Part shown: positions 51,983 to 61,559 of the stretch, one piece after another
Layout of the letters: every line of letters starts with the position of its first letter
How positions within the stretch are numbered: position 1 is the stretch's first letter
DNA from: Butyrivibrio sp.
GTDB taxonomy: Bacteria > Bacillota > Clostridia > Lachnospirales > Lachnospiraceae
DNA length: 64,000 nucleotides
Direction of reading: 5' to 3'
Assembly: GCF_017433805.1 (NCBI RefSeq)
Contig: NZ_JAFRGN010000040.1
Location: forward strand, 1-64,000
Notes under the pieces: model-generated
Told to the model about the DNA's origin: nothing
Seen by the model: only the letters and a program-made list of their open reading frames with translations
Database searches by the model: none
Made by a program: the position numbers and the translations under genes

Positions 51983-53068
51983 TCAAATTTCCTGCATATA
52001 TGCATTAACAACCGCATTTCTGTCAAAATGCTCTTCTACCCATTTACGTCCGGCAAGACCCATCTTTTGTCTGCTCAAAATATCCAGCGACATAAATCTG
52101 TCCAACGCTTCATAGAGAGCTTCCTTGTCCCTTGACTTGAATAAAAAGCCTGACACATCTCTGTTGACAACTTCCCTGCATCCGCTGATATCTGAAGCAA
52201 TAACTGGTCTTCCAGTAGCAGCAGCCTCCATCAGTACATTGGACATTCCCTCGTGATAGGATGGATGTACTATCGCATCAGCTTCCCTCATATATGGGTG
52301 GATATCCTTCTGATAAGGAATCATCTTGAGATATCCGGCCTTCTCAGCAGCCTTAACTCTGTCTTCAAAATCATCCTCAAAGTATCCAACTGCTGAAAAT
52401 GCAATCTTGTCGCCATATTTCTCATGAAGCTTCTCTGCAGCATAAAGATATTCCTCAGTTCCCTTCTCCTTCATGAGTCTTCCTATGTATAGGAACCTTG
52501 TAATGTCATCCTTGTGCCCAGGATATTCTTCAAAGCTGTGCTTATCCAGATTGACACCAGAACCACTTACTGTGACATGCTTTTGGGCTCTGATACCATT
52601 TTGTTCAAATATCTTTCTATTGGTATCGTTCTGGAAAAAGAGGCATCTGCACTTCTTAAGTGAAACCTTGTACATGGTCACTATCAGTTTCAGAAGCATT
52701 CCTCCTCTTTCAAAGGTTGAACCAAGTCCTGTAATTGTTGAAAGATATGGAACCTTTAACAGTCTGCAGGCGAATCCGCCATAAATATTAGGCTTAATGG
52801 TGTAGGTAAGAACAATGTCAGGTTTCTCACGCTTAATAAGCCTCTTATAAGAACGGAAAAGAGCCATATCCTGTACAGGATTGACTCCGCGTCTGTTAAT
52901 ATCTGTGTGCTCAACCCTGCAGCCTTCTGCAGTAAGTTCTTTATTTTTTAAATCATCAGGAAGGCTTATTACTACTTCATAGCCTTCCTCTAATAGTCTC
53001 AGCAAAAGTTCATTTCGAAAGTCATAAAGACCGCTTGATGAATTTGCCAGAATCAGTGCCTTAGGCAT
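51983..53068 (-). CDS. PglA-like GT4 glycosyltransferase
   Basis: A 361-aa GT-B enzyme. ILANSSSGLYDFRNELL at the start, LTYTIKPNIYGGFACR near 95 and TITGLGSTFERGG near 113 match the PglA/WbnH group, which adds GalNAc to an undecaprenyl-PP aminosugar as second residue; HEGMSNVLMEAAATGRPVIASDI near 270 is the donor motif. Its place after PglF-, PglE- and PglC-like genes fits that step. ATG at 53068 was chosen since AAGG is properly spaced; an ATG nine bases earlier touches it. Confidence 0.87.
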   Translation of the reverse strand: MPKALILANSSSGLYDFRNELLLRLLEEGYEVVISLPDDLKNKELTAEGCRVEHTDINRRGVNPVQDMALFRSYKRLIKREKPDIVLTYTIKPNIYGGFACRLLKVPYLSTITGLGSTFERGGMLLKLIVTMYKVSLKKCRCLFFQNDTNRKIFEQNGIRAQKHVTVSGSGVNLDKHSFEEYPGHKDDITRFLYIGRLMKEKGTEEYLYAAEKLHEKYGDKIAFSAVGYFEDDFEDRVKAAEKAGYLKMIPYQKDIHPYMREADAIVHPSYHEGMSNVLMEAAATGRPVIASDISGCREVVNRDVSGFLFKSRDKEALYEALDRFMSLDILSRQKMGLAGRKWVEEHFDRNAVVNAYMQEI

Positions 53069-53079
53069 AACTATCATCC

Positions 53080-54078
53080 TTATAATTCTTTTTTGATCAG
53101 CTTCTCTTCAGGCATAATGCAAAGCTCATTGTATTTCATCATATATATGCCTTCCTGATAATCTCCGATATTGACAGGATTTTCAATTCCCTTGAGGTTA
53201 TTGATAATCTGTCTTGGGAAGTTGACTCCGCAGGCATAGGCATGTGGATAACCGCCTCCAAATCTCGGATTGACCTCTGACAGGTACCAGGTATCAGTAG
53301 CATTGTCATAGAACAGGTCGATATCTATCATTCCTCTGTAGCCAACAGTCTCAACAAAAGAAGCTATCTGTTTAAAGAGATTCTCATCCTTAACTGATAC
53401 TGACTTATCTGTCTCTCCGGCTCTCATCTTTATCTTTTCCTTGAGGAAAATAGATGTACACTTGCCTGAGATCATATCGATATATACGTCAGCTCCATAC
53501 TCCTGGCCTCTCATATATTCCTGAATGATAAGATCATCATAATCATGGAAAAGAGCTACCAGCATCTCTTTGGATTCTACTGCATTTATATTGATTGAGG
53601 CACTTCCTCTTCTAGGCTTAACAAAAACAGGGAAGTCCACCTCACCTGCAGCCATGGCGTTCTCAAAATCCTCGATGGAAAGATAGCACTTAGCTGTAGG
53701 AATTCCGAGCTTAACAAGCATCTCGTACATTCTGTATTTATCAAGGCTGACTTCGCACAGCTCATAGGATGAAACTATAGGAGTTACACCTATCTCAGTA
53801 AATCTGTCAGCATTCTCAGCAAGAAGAGACAGCTCAGGATCAATAAGACTAAATACTCCGTCAATCTTTTCTCTTCTACAAAGTCCCAGAATCTCATCGA
53901 TATAAAATGGATCCTTGATCTTGGGAACTATAACAGCCTTATCAGCGTCATAGATTGCCGGTCCAATGTTGGAACAATCTGTTGCTACAACATTTCCGTT
54001 GTTGGCAAGCTCATGTCTGAAAGCCTGTACTACCTTATTTCTTGTTCCTGCACTCAGAATAAGTATATTTGTGCTCAT
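53080..54078 (-). CDS. ATP-grasp ligase (CarB-like)
   Basis: A 332-aa protein: a Rossmann-like N-terminal domain (ILILSAGTRNKVVQAF), an ATP-grasp core with FPVFVKPRRGSASI near 152 (ATP-binding Lys), LIIQEYMRGQEYGADVY near 185, and SEVNPRFGGGYPHA near 270 (metal-binding Glu-x-Asn-x-Arg). It resembles the large subunit of carbamoyl-phosphate synthase but is far shorter and acts alone. ATP-grasp ligases join a carboxylate, activated as acylphosphate, to an amine. Located between PglC-like and PglA-like genes with a PLP enzyme, it may acylate the 4-amino group of the aminosugar. This is inference. Confidence 0.85.
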   Translation of the reverse strand: MSTNILILSAGTRNKVVQAFRHELANNGNVVATDCSNIGPAIYDADKAVIVPKIKDPFYIDEILGLCRREKIDGVFSLIDPELSLLAENADRFTEIGVTPIVSSYELCEVSLDKYRMYEMLVKLGIPTAKCYLSIEDFENAMAAGEVDFPVFVKPRRGSASININAVESKEMLVALFHDYDDLIIQEYMRGQEYGADVYIDMISGKCTSIFLKEKIKMRAGETDKSVSVKDENLFKQIASFVETVGYRGMIDIDLFYDNATDTWYLSEVNPRFGGGYPHAYACGVNFPRQIINNLKGIENPVNIGDYQEGIYMMKYNELCIMPEEKLIKKEL

Positions 54079-55025
54079 CCTTTACCTCCGAATTTATTCA
54101 GGTCATCAAAAAATAGTGGTGTTCCGCCTGTGTGTATAAATAATATGTTCTTATCAGCAATATTATTCTGTCTGATATACTTCTCCATACCAAGGAAAGC
54201 CTTGCCCGTATAAGTACTATCCAGAGGCATTCCATACATAACAAGTGATTTCTTAATCACATCCTGAATCTCAATGCTGTCAGTACCGTAGCCATCACCT
54301 GTATAGTCATCCAGGAATATGGTCTTATCCTGAATATCCGCTTCTGAAATGCCAGCACTCTCAAACTCTTTCTGTCCAAGATACTCTCTGATGCTATCAA
54401 GCACCACATCTCTTCCTCTTGGATTCTTCCTGGCAATGCTGATTCCTATTATCTTCCTGTCATCGCCCTCAAGGAGCTGTCCACATACAAGCCCTGCCTG
54501 AGTAGTACCAGTTCCCGATGCAAAAAAGATATAGTCAAAAAATATATTATTAGCTTTCTCGAACTCTTTTATTTCCTGATAACATGCAATATAAGCTCTA
54601 GTGCCAATATTGCCATGACCACCACCTAAGATAAAATAAGGGTTATGTCCAAGCTTTCTCAGCTCATCGAGCTTATCATCTATGGTCCTACTGACCTGAT
54701 CTACTGGAACAGTGATGATCTCAGCGCCAAATAATTTCATCATCTCAGAATTATAGGTGCTGTCACTAACCTCAGCTGGTCCAATGATTATACATTTCTT
54801 ACCTCTGGCCGCGGCCATATTAGCCACAACCCTGCAGTGATTGGAATGGCTGCTGCCATAGGTCACCACATAGTCATAATCGCCCTTATCTATATCCTGG
54901 AAGAAATGAAAAGCCTTCCTCGCCTTGTTTCCACCAAAGGAATAGGGAATCATGTCCTCTCTTTTAACATAAAGAGCGCCAAACTCATCACTATTAAGTT
55001 TATATGTGGGCGTCATATTCATCAT
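54075..55025 (-). CDS. PLP enzyme, ACC deaminase/D-cysteine desulfhydrase family
   Basis: A 316-aa fold-type II PLP enzyme. Lys34 in FGGNKARKA is the Schiff-base residue; YGSSHSNHCRVVANMAAARG is the family's second motif; ASGTGTTQAGLV near 170 binds the PLP phosphate. Members act on D-cysteine, ACC, L-cysteate or 2,3-diaminopropionate-like amino acids. It overlaps the ATP-grasp gene and the sugar transferase gene by 4 bp each, so the three are translationally linked. It may supply or convert the amino acid used by the ATP-grasp ligase; the substrate is unknown. Confidence 0.87.
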   Translation of the reverse strand: MMNMTPTYKLNSDEFGALYVKREDMIPYSFGGNKARKAFHFFQDIDKGDYDYVVTYGSSHSNHCRVVANMAAARGKKCIIIGPAEVSDSTYNSEMMKLFGAEIITVPVDQVSRTIDDKLDELRKLGHNPYFILGGGHGNIGTRAYIACYQEIKEFEKANNIFFDYIFFASGTGTTQAGLVCGQLLEGDDRKIIGISIARKNPRGRDVVLDSIREYLGQKEFESAGISEADIQDKTIFLDDYTGDGYGTDSIEIQDVIKKSLVMYGMPLDSTYTGKAFLGMEKYIRQNNIADKNILFIHTGGTPLFFDDLNKFGGKG

Positions 55026-55633
55026 TTGTTTTGCGCTTTTCTGTACTCATCAAAGTCAGGAAGTGCATTCAGCACGACTCCATCATGTGACAAAACAGTT
55101 TTTATAGTATCTATTATAACCTTAACATCAGTTAAAAAGGTCAGATGTTCAACATAATATATGTCGTATTCAAATTTCTTTTCCCAGGAAATAGCATTTC
55201 TGCCATGTGCCTGCGCATAACCTGTAAGTCCTGGTCTTACGCTGTGGCGAAGCCTCTCCCTATCGTTGTAGTAAGGAAGGTATTTGACAAGAAGTGGTCT
55301 TGGTCCGATAAAGCTCATATCCCCTTTGAGGATATTGAAAAACTCAGGAAGCTCATCAAGGCTTGTTGCCCTGAGCTTCTTGCCAAAAGAGGTAAGTCTC
55401 ACTTCATCAGGAAGAAGATTACCATTCTCATCCTTCTCATCAGTCATTGACCTGAACTTGTACATTCCAAATATCTTCTCATCCTTGCCAGGGCGCTGCT
55501 GCTTGAAAATGATCGGACTTCCAAGCTTGGTTCTGACAAGTATAGCCAGAATGATATACAGCCATGAGAAAAGAACTATGACAAGGAGCGATAGTACTAT
55601 ATCAAATAGTCTTTTAAAAAAATGTTTGTACAT
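55022..55633 (-). CDS. PglC-like initiating phosphoglycosyltransferase
   Basis: A 203-aa monotopic phosphoglycosyltransferase (bacterial sugar transferase, PF02397). One N-terminal re-entrant hydrophobic helix (~10-33), then KFRSM, and the catalytic Asp93-Glu94 in TSLDELPEFFN, then FIGPRPLL and RPGLTGYAQ. The short form lacking extra membrane helices is the PglC type, which moves phospho-aminosugar (such as diNAcBac-1-P) from UDP to undecaprenyl phosphate. It starts the repeat unit of this locus. Confidence 0.92.
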   Translation of the reverse strand: MYKHFFKRLFDIVLSLLVIVLFSWLYIILAILVRTKLGSPIIFKQQRPGKDEKIFGMYKFRSMTDEKDENGNLLPDEVRLTSFGKKLRATSLDELPEFFNILKGDMSFIGPRPLLVKYLPYYNDRERLRHSVRPGLTGYAQAHGRNAISWEKKFEYDIYYVEHLTFLTDVKVIIDTIKTVLSHDGVVLNALPDFDEYRKAQNK

Positions 55634-55655
55634 AACACCTCATCCGGTAATTTTA

Positions 55656-56927
55656 TTAAGCAAAGCATCTCTTAACTATCTCAATGATCACATCCTGCTG
55701 CTCAGGAGTCATCTTGTTATCACTTGGAAGGCAAAGGCCTCTTTCGAAGATATCCATTCCAATATCAGGAACAGCACCTTCGTTGATATATGCGTTACTT
55801 CTAGCTCTTCCGTTACCACTCTCTGTGATGAAAGGATTCATTCTGTATACTGGCTGCATGTGCATAGGCTTCCAGATTGGTCTGCCTTCAGCATTGTACT
55901 TATCGATTTCTTCAAGAATCTCAGTAGGGCAGCTCTTGCCAGGCTCAGATACATAGAGAACATCTCTCTCTCCGCGAACCTGCTTGCACATAGCTTCCTT
56001 GTCGATGAGGATACATGAAAGCCAGAAGTTAGGCTCACTATTCTTCTCATCGTATGGATTCATTGTCACAGGAAGATCCTTGAAGCCTTCCTTGTAGCGC
56101 TCATAGATAGCTTTTTTCTGAGCAATATGCTCATCAAGATAAGGAATCTGGCCTCTTACTACACCAGCAACTACGTTACTCATACGGTAGTTATATCCAA
56201 GCTCCTCGTGCTGATACCATGGAGCATCCTCTCTTGCCTGGGTAGACCACTTACGAACCTTGTGGGCATCTTCCAAATTGTTTGTCAGGAACATACCTCC
56301 TGCAGATCCAGTAATGATCTTATTTCCGTTAAAAGAAATAATGCCATAGTCGCCAAGAATACCTGTCTGCTGTCCCTTGTAGGTTGCACCAAGTGATTCT
56401 GCTGCGTCCTCAACAATAAGAGCACCATGCTCCTTGCAGATATTGCGAATCTCGTCCATCTTGCCAGGTGTTCCATAGAGGTGTGCTATTACGACAAGCT
56501 TAACCTCTGGGTAAATCTCAAAAGCCTTTTTAAGAGCCTTAGGATTCATGTTCCAGGTCTCATATTCTGTATCGATGAATACAGCTTTTCCACCTTCGTA
56601 GGCAATTGGATTAACTGTAGCATCAAAGGTCATATCTGAGCAGAAAACCTTGTGTCCCTCAAGTGTTCCATGGCCAACCCTTGCCTGTCCGTAGAGCCTC
56701 TCACCAGCAAGCTTGATAGCAAGGTGAAGAGAAGCTGTTCCAGCTGAAAGAGCTACAGCATCCTTACATCCAACCTTCTGGCAGATCATCTTCTCTGCTT
56801 CATTGATATTGGCACCAATTGTGGACATCCAGTTAGTATCATAGGCTTCCTGAATATACTTGATCTCATCGCCATGCATTGTAGGTGATGAAAGATATAA
56901 CTTTGACTCAAATGGCTTCATTTCCAT
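55656..56927 (-). CDS. PglE-like sugar aminotransferase (DegT/DnrJ/EryC1/StrS)
   Basis: A 423-aa PLP aminotransferase. Lys203 (SFNGNKIIT) is the Schiff-base residue, Asp174 (VEDAAESLG) contacts the pyridine nitrogen, and SAGTASLHLA near 61 binds phosphate. It should convert the 4-keto sugar made by the PglF-like enzyme into the UDP-4-amino-4,6-dideoxy sugar. The start at 56927 follows GAGGAG; a TTG 15 bases earlier is not supported. It lies 23 bp after pglF-like. Confidence 0.92.
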   Translation of the reverse strand: MEMKPFESKLYLSSPTMHGDEIKYIQEAYDTNWMSTIGANINEAEKMICQKVGCKDAVALSAGTASLHLAIKLAGERLYGQARVGHGTLEGHKVFCSDMTFDATVNPIAYEGGKAVFIDTEYETWNMNPKALKKAFEIYPEVKLVVIAHLYGTPGKMDEIRNICKEHGALIVEDAAESLGATYKGQQTGILGDYGIISFNGNKIITGSAGGMFLTNNLEDAHKVRKWSTQAREDAPWYQHEELGYNYRMSNVVAGVVRGQIPYLDEHIAQKKAIYERYKEGFKDLPVTMNPYDEKNSEPNFWLSCILIDKEAMCKQVRGERDVLYVSEPGKSCPTEILEEIDKYNAEGRPIWKPMHMQPVYRMNPFITESGNGRARSNAYINEGAVPDIGMDIFERGLCLPSDNKMTPEQQDVIIEIVKRCFA

Positions 56928-56950
56928 AATAAAACTCCTCAAACTTCTCT

Positions 56951-58897
56951 TTATTGTGCAGCACCACTATTTATCATTTCTGATGTCTTTTCAAGCGCTT
57001 CTTTTCTGTCTCTTGTCATTACATATCTGTGAACATCAGGGTGGTAAGTCTCTACTATCTCTTTAACCAGTTCCTTGATATTAGGAGCCTCTTCCTTGGC
57101 TGCTACATTGAGCTTCTCAAGCTGGGAAAAGAACTTCATCTCATCCATCTCGATAGGCTTACCGATGTGTATCATCTTGTTAGAAGTATCCTGAAGTCCT
57201 TCCTCATCCATGAGCATCTCCTCGTAGAGCTTCTCACCTGGACGAAGTCCGGTAAACTCAATCTTAATATCCTCTCCAACCTTGTAGCCAGAAAGCTTAA
57301 TAAGATTCTCAGCAAGATCAAGGATCTTGACCGGCTCACCCATATCAAGAACGAATATTTCTCCGCCCTTAGCATAGGCACCTGCCTGAAGGACCAGTGA
57401 TACAGCCTCAGTAATTGTCATGAAATATCTGATGATATTAGGATCAGTAACTGTTACAGGTCCACCTGAAGCAATCTGCTTCTTAAAAAGAGGAATAACT
57501 GATCCGTTAGATCCAAGTACGTTACCGAATCTAACAGCAACAAACTCTGTGTCATAGTGCTTGTTAAAGGTCTGTACTATCATCTCGCAGATTCTCTTGC
57601 TGGCTCCCATTACGTTAGTAGGGTTAACAGCCTTATCTGTAGAGATCAAAACAAACTTCTTGGTTCCGTTCATGGCCGCTGCCATAGCAGTCTTCCAGGT
57701 TCCAAATACATTGTTTTTGATAGCTTCTCCAGGACTTGTCTCCATAAGTGGAACATGCTTGTGAGCTGCAGCATGATAAACAATGTCTGGTTTGTACTCT
57801 TCAAAAATGTTGTTGATACGAAGTGTATTTCTAACGGATGCAATAAGCACTACAAGATCCATTTCAGGATATTTGCGAATCAACTCCTGCTGGATATCGT
57901 ATGCATTGTTCTCATAAATATCTACTATGATAAGTCTCTTAGGCTTGTGTCCTGCAATCTGTCTGCAGAGCTCTGAACCAATAGAACCACCACCACCTGT
58001 TACCATGACCACCTTGCCTTGAACATAACCTGCAATCTGGTCCATATCAACTGCGATAGGATCTCTTCCCAGAAGGTCTTCTACTTCTACGTCTCTCAGT
58101 CTTGAAACATTAACATCACCGTTTACAAGCTGATACATTCCTGGAAGTGAACGAAGCTTACAGTTAGTATTCTTACAGATTTCAAGAATCTTCCTAAGTT
58201 CAGGTCTTGATACAGAAGGAATAGCAACAATGATCTCATCTATGTCGTAGAGGTCTGCACATTCAACGATTCTGTCTCTACCGCCAACTACTCTAATGCC
58301 CTGAATGTACTTGCCCCATTTATTGGAGTCGTCATCAATGATACATTTGATGGACATTGTTGAGTAATTACTTGTGATGATATCCTTGATGATAATGTTG
58401 GCAGCTTCACCAGCGCCGATTATCATAACAGCCTTACTGTTGTTCCTGTTCTCTACTCTGTGCTTCTGACTGCGCAGGAATCTATAGGAGAATCTGCTCA
58501 CAAAGATCATGCTGATCAGAATGAAGGTATACAGGAAATAATAGCTCTGTGGAACTGGCTGTGACTGGGACTTAAAGAACTGAAGTCCTATTGCATTGAT
58601 CACACCTGAAATAACACAGGCCATTACCAGATTCTGCATTTCTCTTTCACCTGCATATGCCCAAAGGCTGTCATACAGTTTAAAGATATAGAATACGCAG
58701 AATGTCAGTAAAATATTGATAGGCAAAAAGGTGTTTACCGGAGTCATGAAGTGATCCGGAATCGCATCCAGCTTAAACTCATATCTGATCAGAATAGCGA
58801 AATAACTGGCAAAAATAATGCTGATTATATCGTAGATGATAAGACCAGTTCGCCTATATAGTTTTTGATAATTAAAAGGTTCTTTTTTCTTACTCAT
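56951..58897 (-). CDS. PglF-like membrane UDP-GlcNAc 4,6-dehydratase
   Basis: A 648-aa protein: four N-terminal membrane helices (~15-130), a CoA-binding-like Rossmann domain (~145-265, MIIGAGEAAN) and a dehydratase domain with TGGGGSIGSELCRQ near 300, AAAHKHVPLME near 385 and STDKAVNPTNVMGASKR near 430 (catalytic Asp-Lys and the SxK that replaces Tyr-x3-Lys). This is the full-length PglF/WbpM/CapD form, making the UDP-4-keto-6-deoxy-GlcNAc used by PglE. It overlaps the ligase-like gene upstream by 8 bp. Confidence 0.94.
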   Translation of the reverse strand: MSKKKEPFNYQKLYRRTGLIIYDIISIIFASYFAILIRYEFKLDAIPDHFMTPVNTFLPINILLTFCVFYIFKLYDSLWAYAGEREMQNLVMACVISGVINAIGLQFFKSQSQPVPQSYYFLYTFILISMIFVSRFSYRFLRSQKHRVENRNNSKAVMIIGAGEAANIIIKDIITSNYSTMSIKCIIDDDSNKWGKYIQGIRVVGGRDRIVECADLYDIDEIIVAIPSVSRPELRKILEICKNTNCKLRSLPGMYQLVNGDVNVSRLRDVEVEDLLGRDPIAVDMDQIAGYVQGKVVMVTGGGGSIGSELCRQIAGHKPKRLIIVDIYENNAYDIQQELIRKYPEMDLVVLIASVRNTLRINNIFEEYKPDIVYHAAAHKHVPLMETSPGEAIKNNVFGTWKTAMAAAMNGTKKFVLISTDKAVNPTNVMGASKRICEMIVQTFNKHYDTEFVAVRFGNVLGSNGSVIPLFKKQIASGGPVTVTDPNIIRYFMTITEAVSLVLQAGAYAKGGEIFVLDMGEPVKILDLAENLIKLSGYKVGEDIKIEFTGLRPGEKLYEEMLMDEEGLQDTSNKMIHIGKPIEMDEMKFFSQLEKLNVAAKEEAPNIKELVKEIVETYHPDVHRYVMTRDRKEALEKTSEMINSGAAQ

Positions 58898-61517
58898 TAG
58901 TTTTTTCCTTAAAGATCATCCCCGCAAAAGATAGCATCAGAGCAACCGTCATAGGGTTACATAAATGGAACACCCACTCTGTCATTCCTGCTACAACAAA
59001 ACCTATTGTAATTGCAAAAGAAATAAGTGTAAGCGGATCGTTATTCTTATTTCTCCTGTACATACTGATACCTGAGATAATAGCCGAGAGTATCAGCAGA
59101 ACAAATACAGCACCCGTGATAATACCATTATCATAGGCAACCTGAATATAAGTATTATGCGCATGAACTGCAATTTCCCCATTTGGAAGCTCTGCTCCCA
59201 TCTCTTCATGCCCATACATATTAAGCTCTTTAAGATAAGACTTGAATATGGTGATACGGCCGTTGGATACAACATCCAATCTGTTATCGAGGTCAACATA
59301 TCCATTTAGAGTATCCATAAGCATAAGATACTCAGCGCGCGTAAAGCCATTAGCAACAAGATAGTCGCCGACAGGTCTGGCAAAAGTAGCTGCGCCCTGC
59401 TGCTGATAATATTCTTCTACAGAATTCTCTAAAGGATATCCATAGTTATCCAAAACAGGATTTCTGTTGCCATCATAATTATACACGTCAACAGGATAGA
59501 AATAATCATCAGCATCTATGCCAAGAATCTTGGTTCCAAAGAGATTAACAAATCTCTCTACACACATAAAGTTAGGATTATCCCAAGATGCTCCTCCACG
59601 TATTCCTGCATCGGCATCGTCAATTACATAGAACACGGGCTGTGAAACTATTGTAGGAACAATCCTCTGAAGTGTAAATGCAGCAGGGAAGCACACAATA
59701 ACTGCAGCAACCATAACAGCAACAATTCTGAAGAACTGCTTCCTGTACTGGCTGACAACCACCAGCAGAACTGCAAGAACAACTGCACAAATAGCCACAT
59801 AGGCTGTTCTTGATACTGTAAAGATGGCATACGCCATGATCCATCCAAAAAGAATCAGCTCCTTCCATGCTGTTCTGAACAGATCCCAGCAGTGCATTCT
59901 CTTAGGGAATGCCACAACCTTGATCGCCAGCATTACTGTAGCAACTGCACCCATAAATGTAAGATACTCAGCAGTTACTGTAACTGTGTGGAAAATAAAG
60001 GCAAATCTTCCGCTTACATATCCTGGGAAATATCTGTATAAAAGGGAATATCCCAGAGAGATGGCAAAATTAAGCATGAGACCACCGGACAATATCCTGT
60101 ACCAGTCTCTTTTGCCCTTCCAATAATACAATCTAAAGTAAAGTCCGCCATATATAAGGGCCAGGTAAATTCCCCAGGTCCTGGTATTTCTGAAGATGAT
60201 CAGCATCGCAAAAAGAAGTATCAGAACAAATCCGAATACAGTAATGCGATAGCTTGTACCAAATACCTTCTTGTTGCTACGAATATTATGAGCAATACAT
60301 GACAAAGCTGACCTGATGATATTGATCACGATAAAACCAGCAAGTATCACTATGATGATCAGATACTTAAGAGCCATGTTTTTGAGGTCAAACTCTTTTT
60401 CCTCAGGGCTGACAGCATTGGCGCTGTAGTAGTTAAGACCACCTGCCACAGATGCCACAAACCAAAGGAAATTAAACGGATTGAATACATCCTTAAAGGA
60501 GAAGGTCAAAATGATCAAAAGCAACAGACAGATCACCATTCTTCTCTCAGATAAGGTGTGGAAAATGTCATACAGGCCATTCATATAGTCGTTGGCATGC
60601 CAGATTGCAAGGGCAATCATCAGCATCTGCAGGACATAGATAACCCTGTTCTTGCTATTGATGCCATCCCAGAAGGATATTCCGAATCTATGACTCACAA
60701 CCTTGTGGTTAATACCATAAAATACCATTGCTGCTGCAATGAGTAGACCAGCTTCATAGAAAATTATATCCGCCACTCTTGAATCAAATACTCTGAGCGG
60801 AAATACCATGATCATCAGACTTGCAAAGCACACAGCAGCTATAGGATTAGCCACAACCCTAAGTGCGCTTTCGCCAGTTGATAATGTGTTCTTATCTGGA
60901 TTCTTTTTGAAAAACAGCTCTGTAAAGAGCAGGATCACGATACAGGCAGCTGCAATAGCCAGTATAACTATCATGGAAATGCTCTTAGCCATAGGAATCC
61001 TGTAATTGTATCTGGCATAAATATGCCTTGCCGGAATCTCTTCCCAGTTATAGAAGAGTCCACCAACGTAGCCAGCCTCTCCTGTCAGATTCTCAAGGCC
61101 AACAATATACTTGGATCTGCAGCCATTAAGGCCTACGTAATACTCTTTACCAACCTCAAGATTGAGCTCCATTGGTACATTTACAAAACCAGGAAGCGTA
61201 AGTCCATCTGTATCTATAAAGGTTCTCAGAATCTCAGCTGCGTTTTCATCATACACAGAAACGCCTATATATCTGCCATTTATCATTTCAGATACATAAA
61301 CGTCTACACTACTAAGTCTGTCATACTGACTCACAAATTTCTGCTTGAGAGTATATTCGTAGTTGATAACGCCAGAATACTCCGTGAGCTCTCCACCAGC
61401 AGAATACTCCTGCACTGTTGTCCACACTCTAAGTGGGAAAACACTCAGGATAGCAACCAGTGCGATCAGTATTGTCGTTATTGAAATTGCCGTTTTCTTA
61501 CTAATAATTTGTCTCAT
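58890..61517 (-). CDS. O-antigen ligase/polymerase-like membrane protein (Wzy_C)
   Basis: An 875-aa membrane protein with about 14 hydrophobic helices. After the first helix comes an outer beta domain (~25-180; YVSEMINGRYIGVSVYD), and near the C-terminus AVHAHNTYIQVAYDNGIITG, the Wzy_C/RfaL ligase motif with its conserved His. It is long for the family owing to the added outer domain and an outer loop at ~625-760. It may polymerise the chain or transfer it to its acceptor. ATG at 61517 is chosen over a GTG 30 bases upstream; AAGGA precedes it. Confidence 0.83.
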   Translation of the reverse strand: MRQIISKKTAISITTILIALVAILSVFPLRVWTTVQEYSAGGELTEYSGVINYEYTLKQKFVSQYDRLSSVDVYVSEMINGRYIGVSVYDENAAEILRTFIDTDGLTLPGFVNVPMELNLEVGKEYYVGLNGCRSKYIVGLENLTGEAGYVGGLFYNWEEIPARHIYARYNYRIPMAKSISMIVILAIAAACIVILLFTELFFKKNPDKNTLSTGESALRVVANPIAAVCFASLMIMVFPLRVFDSRVADIIFYEAGLLIAAAMVFYGINHKVVSHRFGISFWDGINSKNRVIYVLQMLMIALAIWHANDYMNGLYDIFHTLSERRMVICLLLLIILTFSFKDVFNPFNFLWFVASVAGGLNYYSANAVSPEEKEFDLKNMALKYLIIIVILAGFIVINIIRSALSCIAHNIRSNKKVFGTSYRITVFGFVLILLFAMLIIFRNTRTWGIYLALIYGGLYFRLYYWKGKRDWYRILSGGLMLNFAISLGYSLLYRYFPGYVSGRFAFIFHTVTVTAEYLTFMGAVATVMLAIKVVAFPKRMHCWDLFRTAWKELILFGWIMAYAIFTVSRTAYVAICAVVLAVLLVVVSQYRKQFFRIVAVMVAAVIVCFPAAFTLQRIVPTIVSQPVFYVIDDADAGIRGGASWDNPNFMCVERFVNLFGTKILGIDADDYFYPVDVYNYDGNRNPVLDNYGYPLENSVEEYYQQQGAATFARPVGDYLVANGFTRAEYLMLMDTLNGYVDLDNRLDVVSNGRITIFKSYLKELNMYGHEEMGAELPNGEIAVHAHNTYIQVAYDNGIITGAVFVLLILSAIISGISMYRRNKNNDPLTLISFAITIGFVVAGMTEWVFHLCNPMTVALMLSFAGMIFKEKTNE

Positions 61518-61559
61518 ATATTCAAGTCCTTGGTAATTAAAGGGCACAAAAAGCCATCA

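Noticed and set aside
51968..51986. TTGACA and TATAAT before tviB
   Set aside because: The boxes are only 7 bp apart, so they cannot act as one promoter; a -10 alone cannot be excluded but no matching -35 was found.
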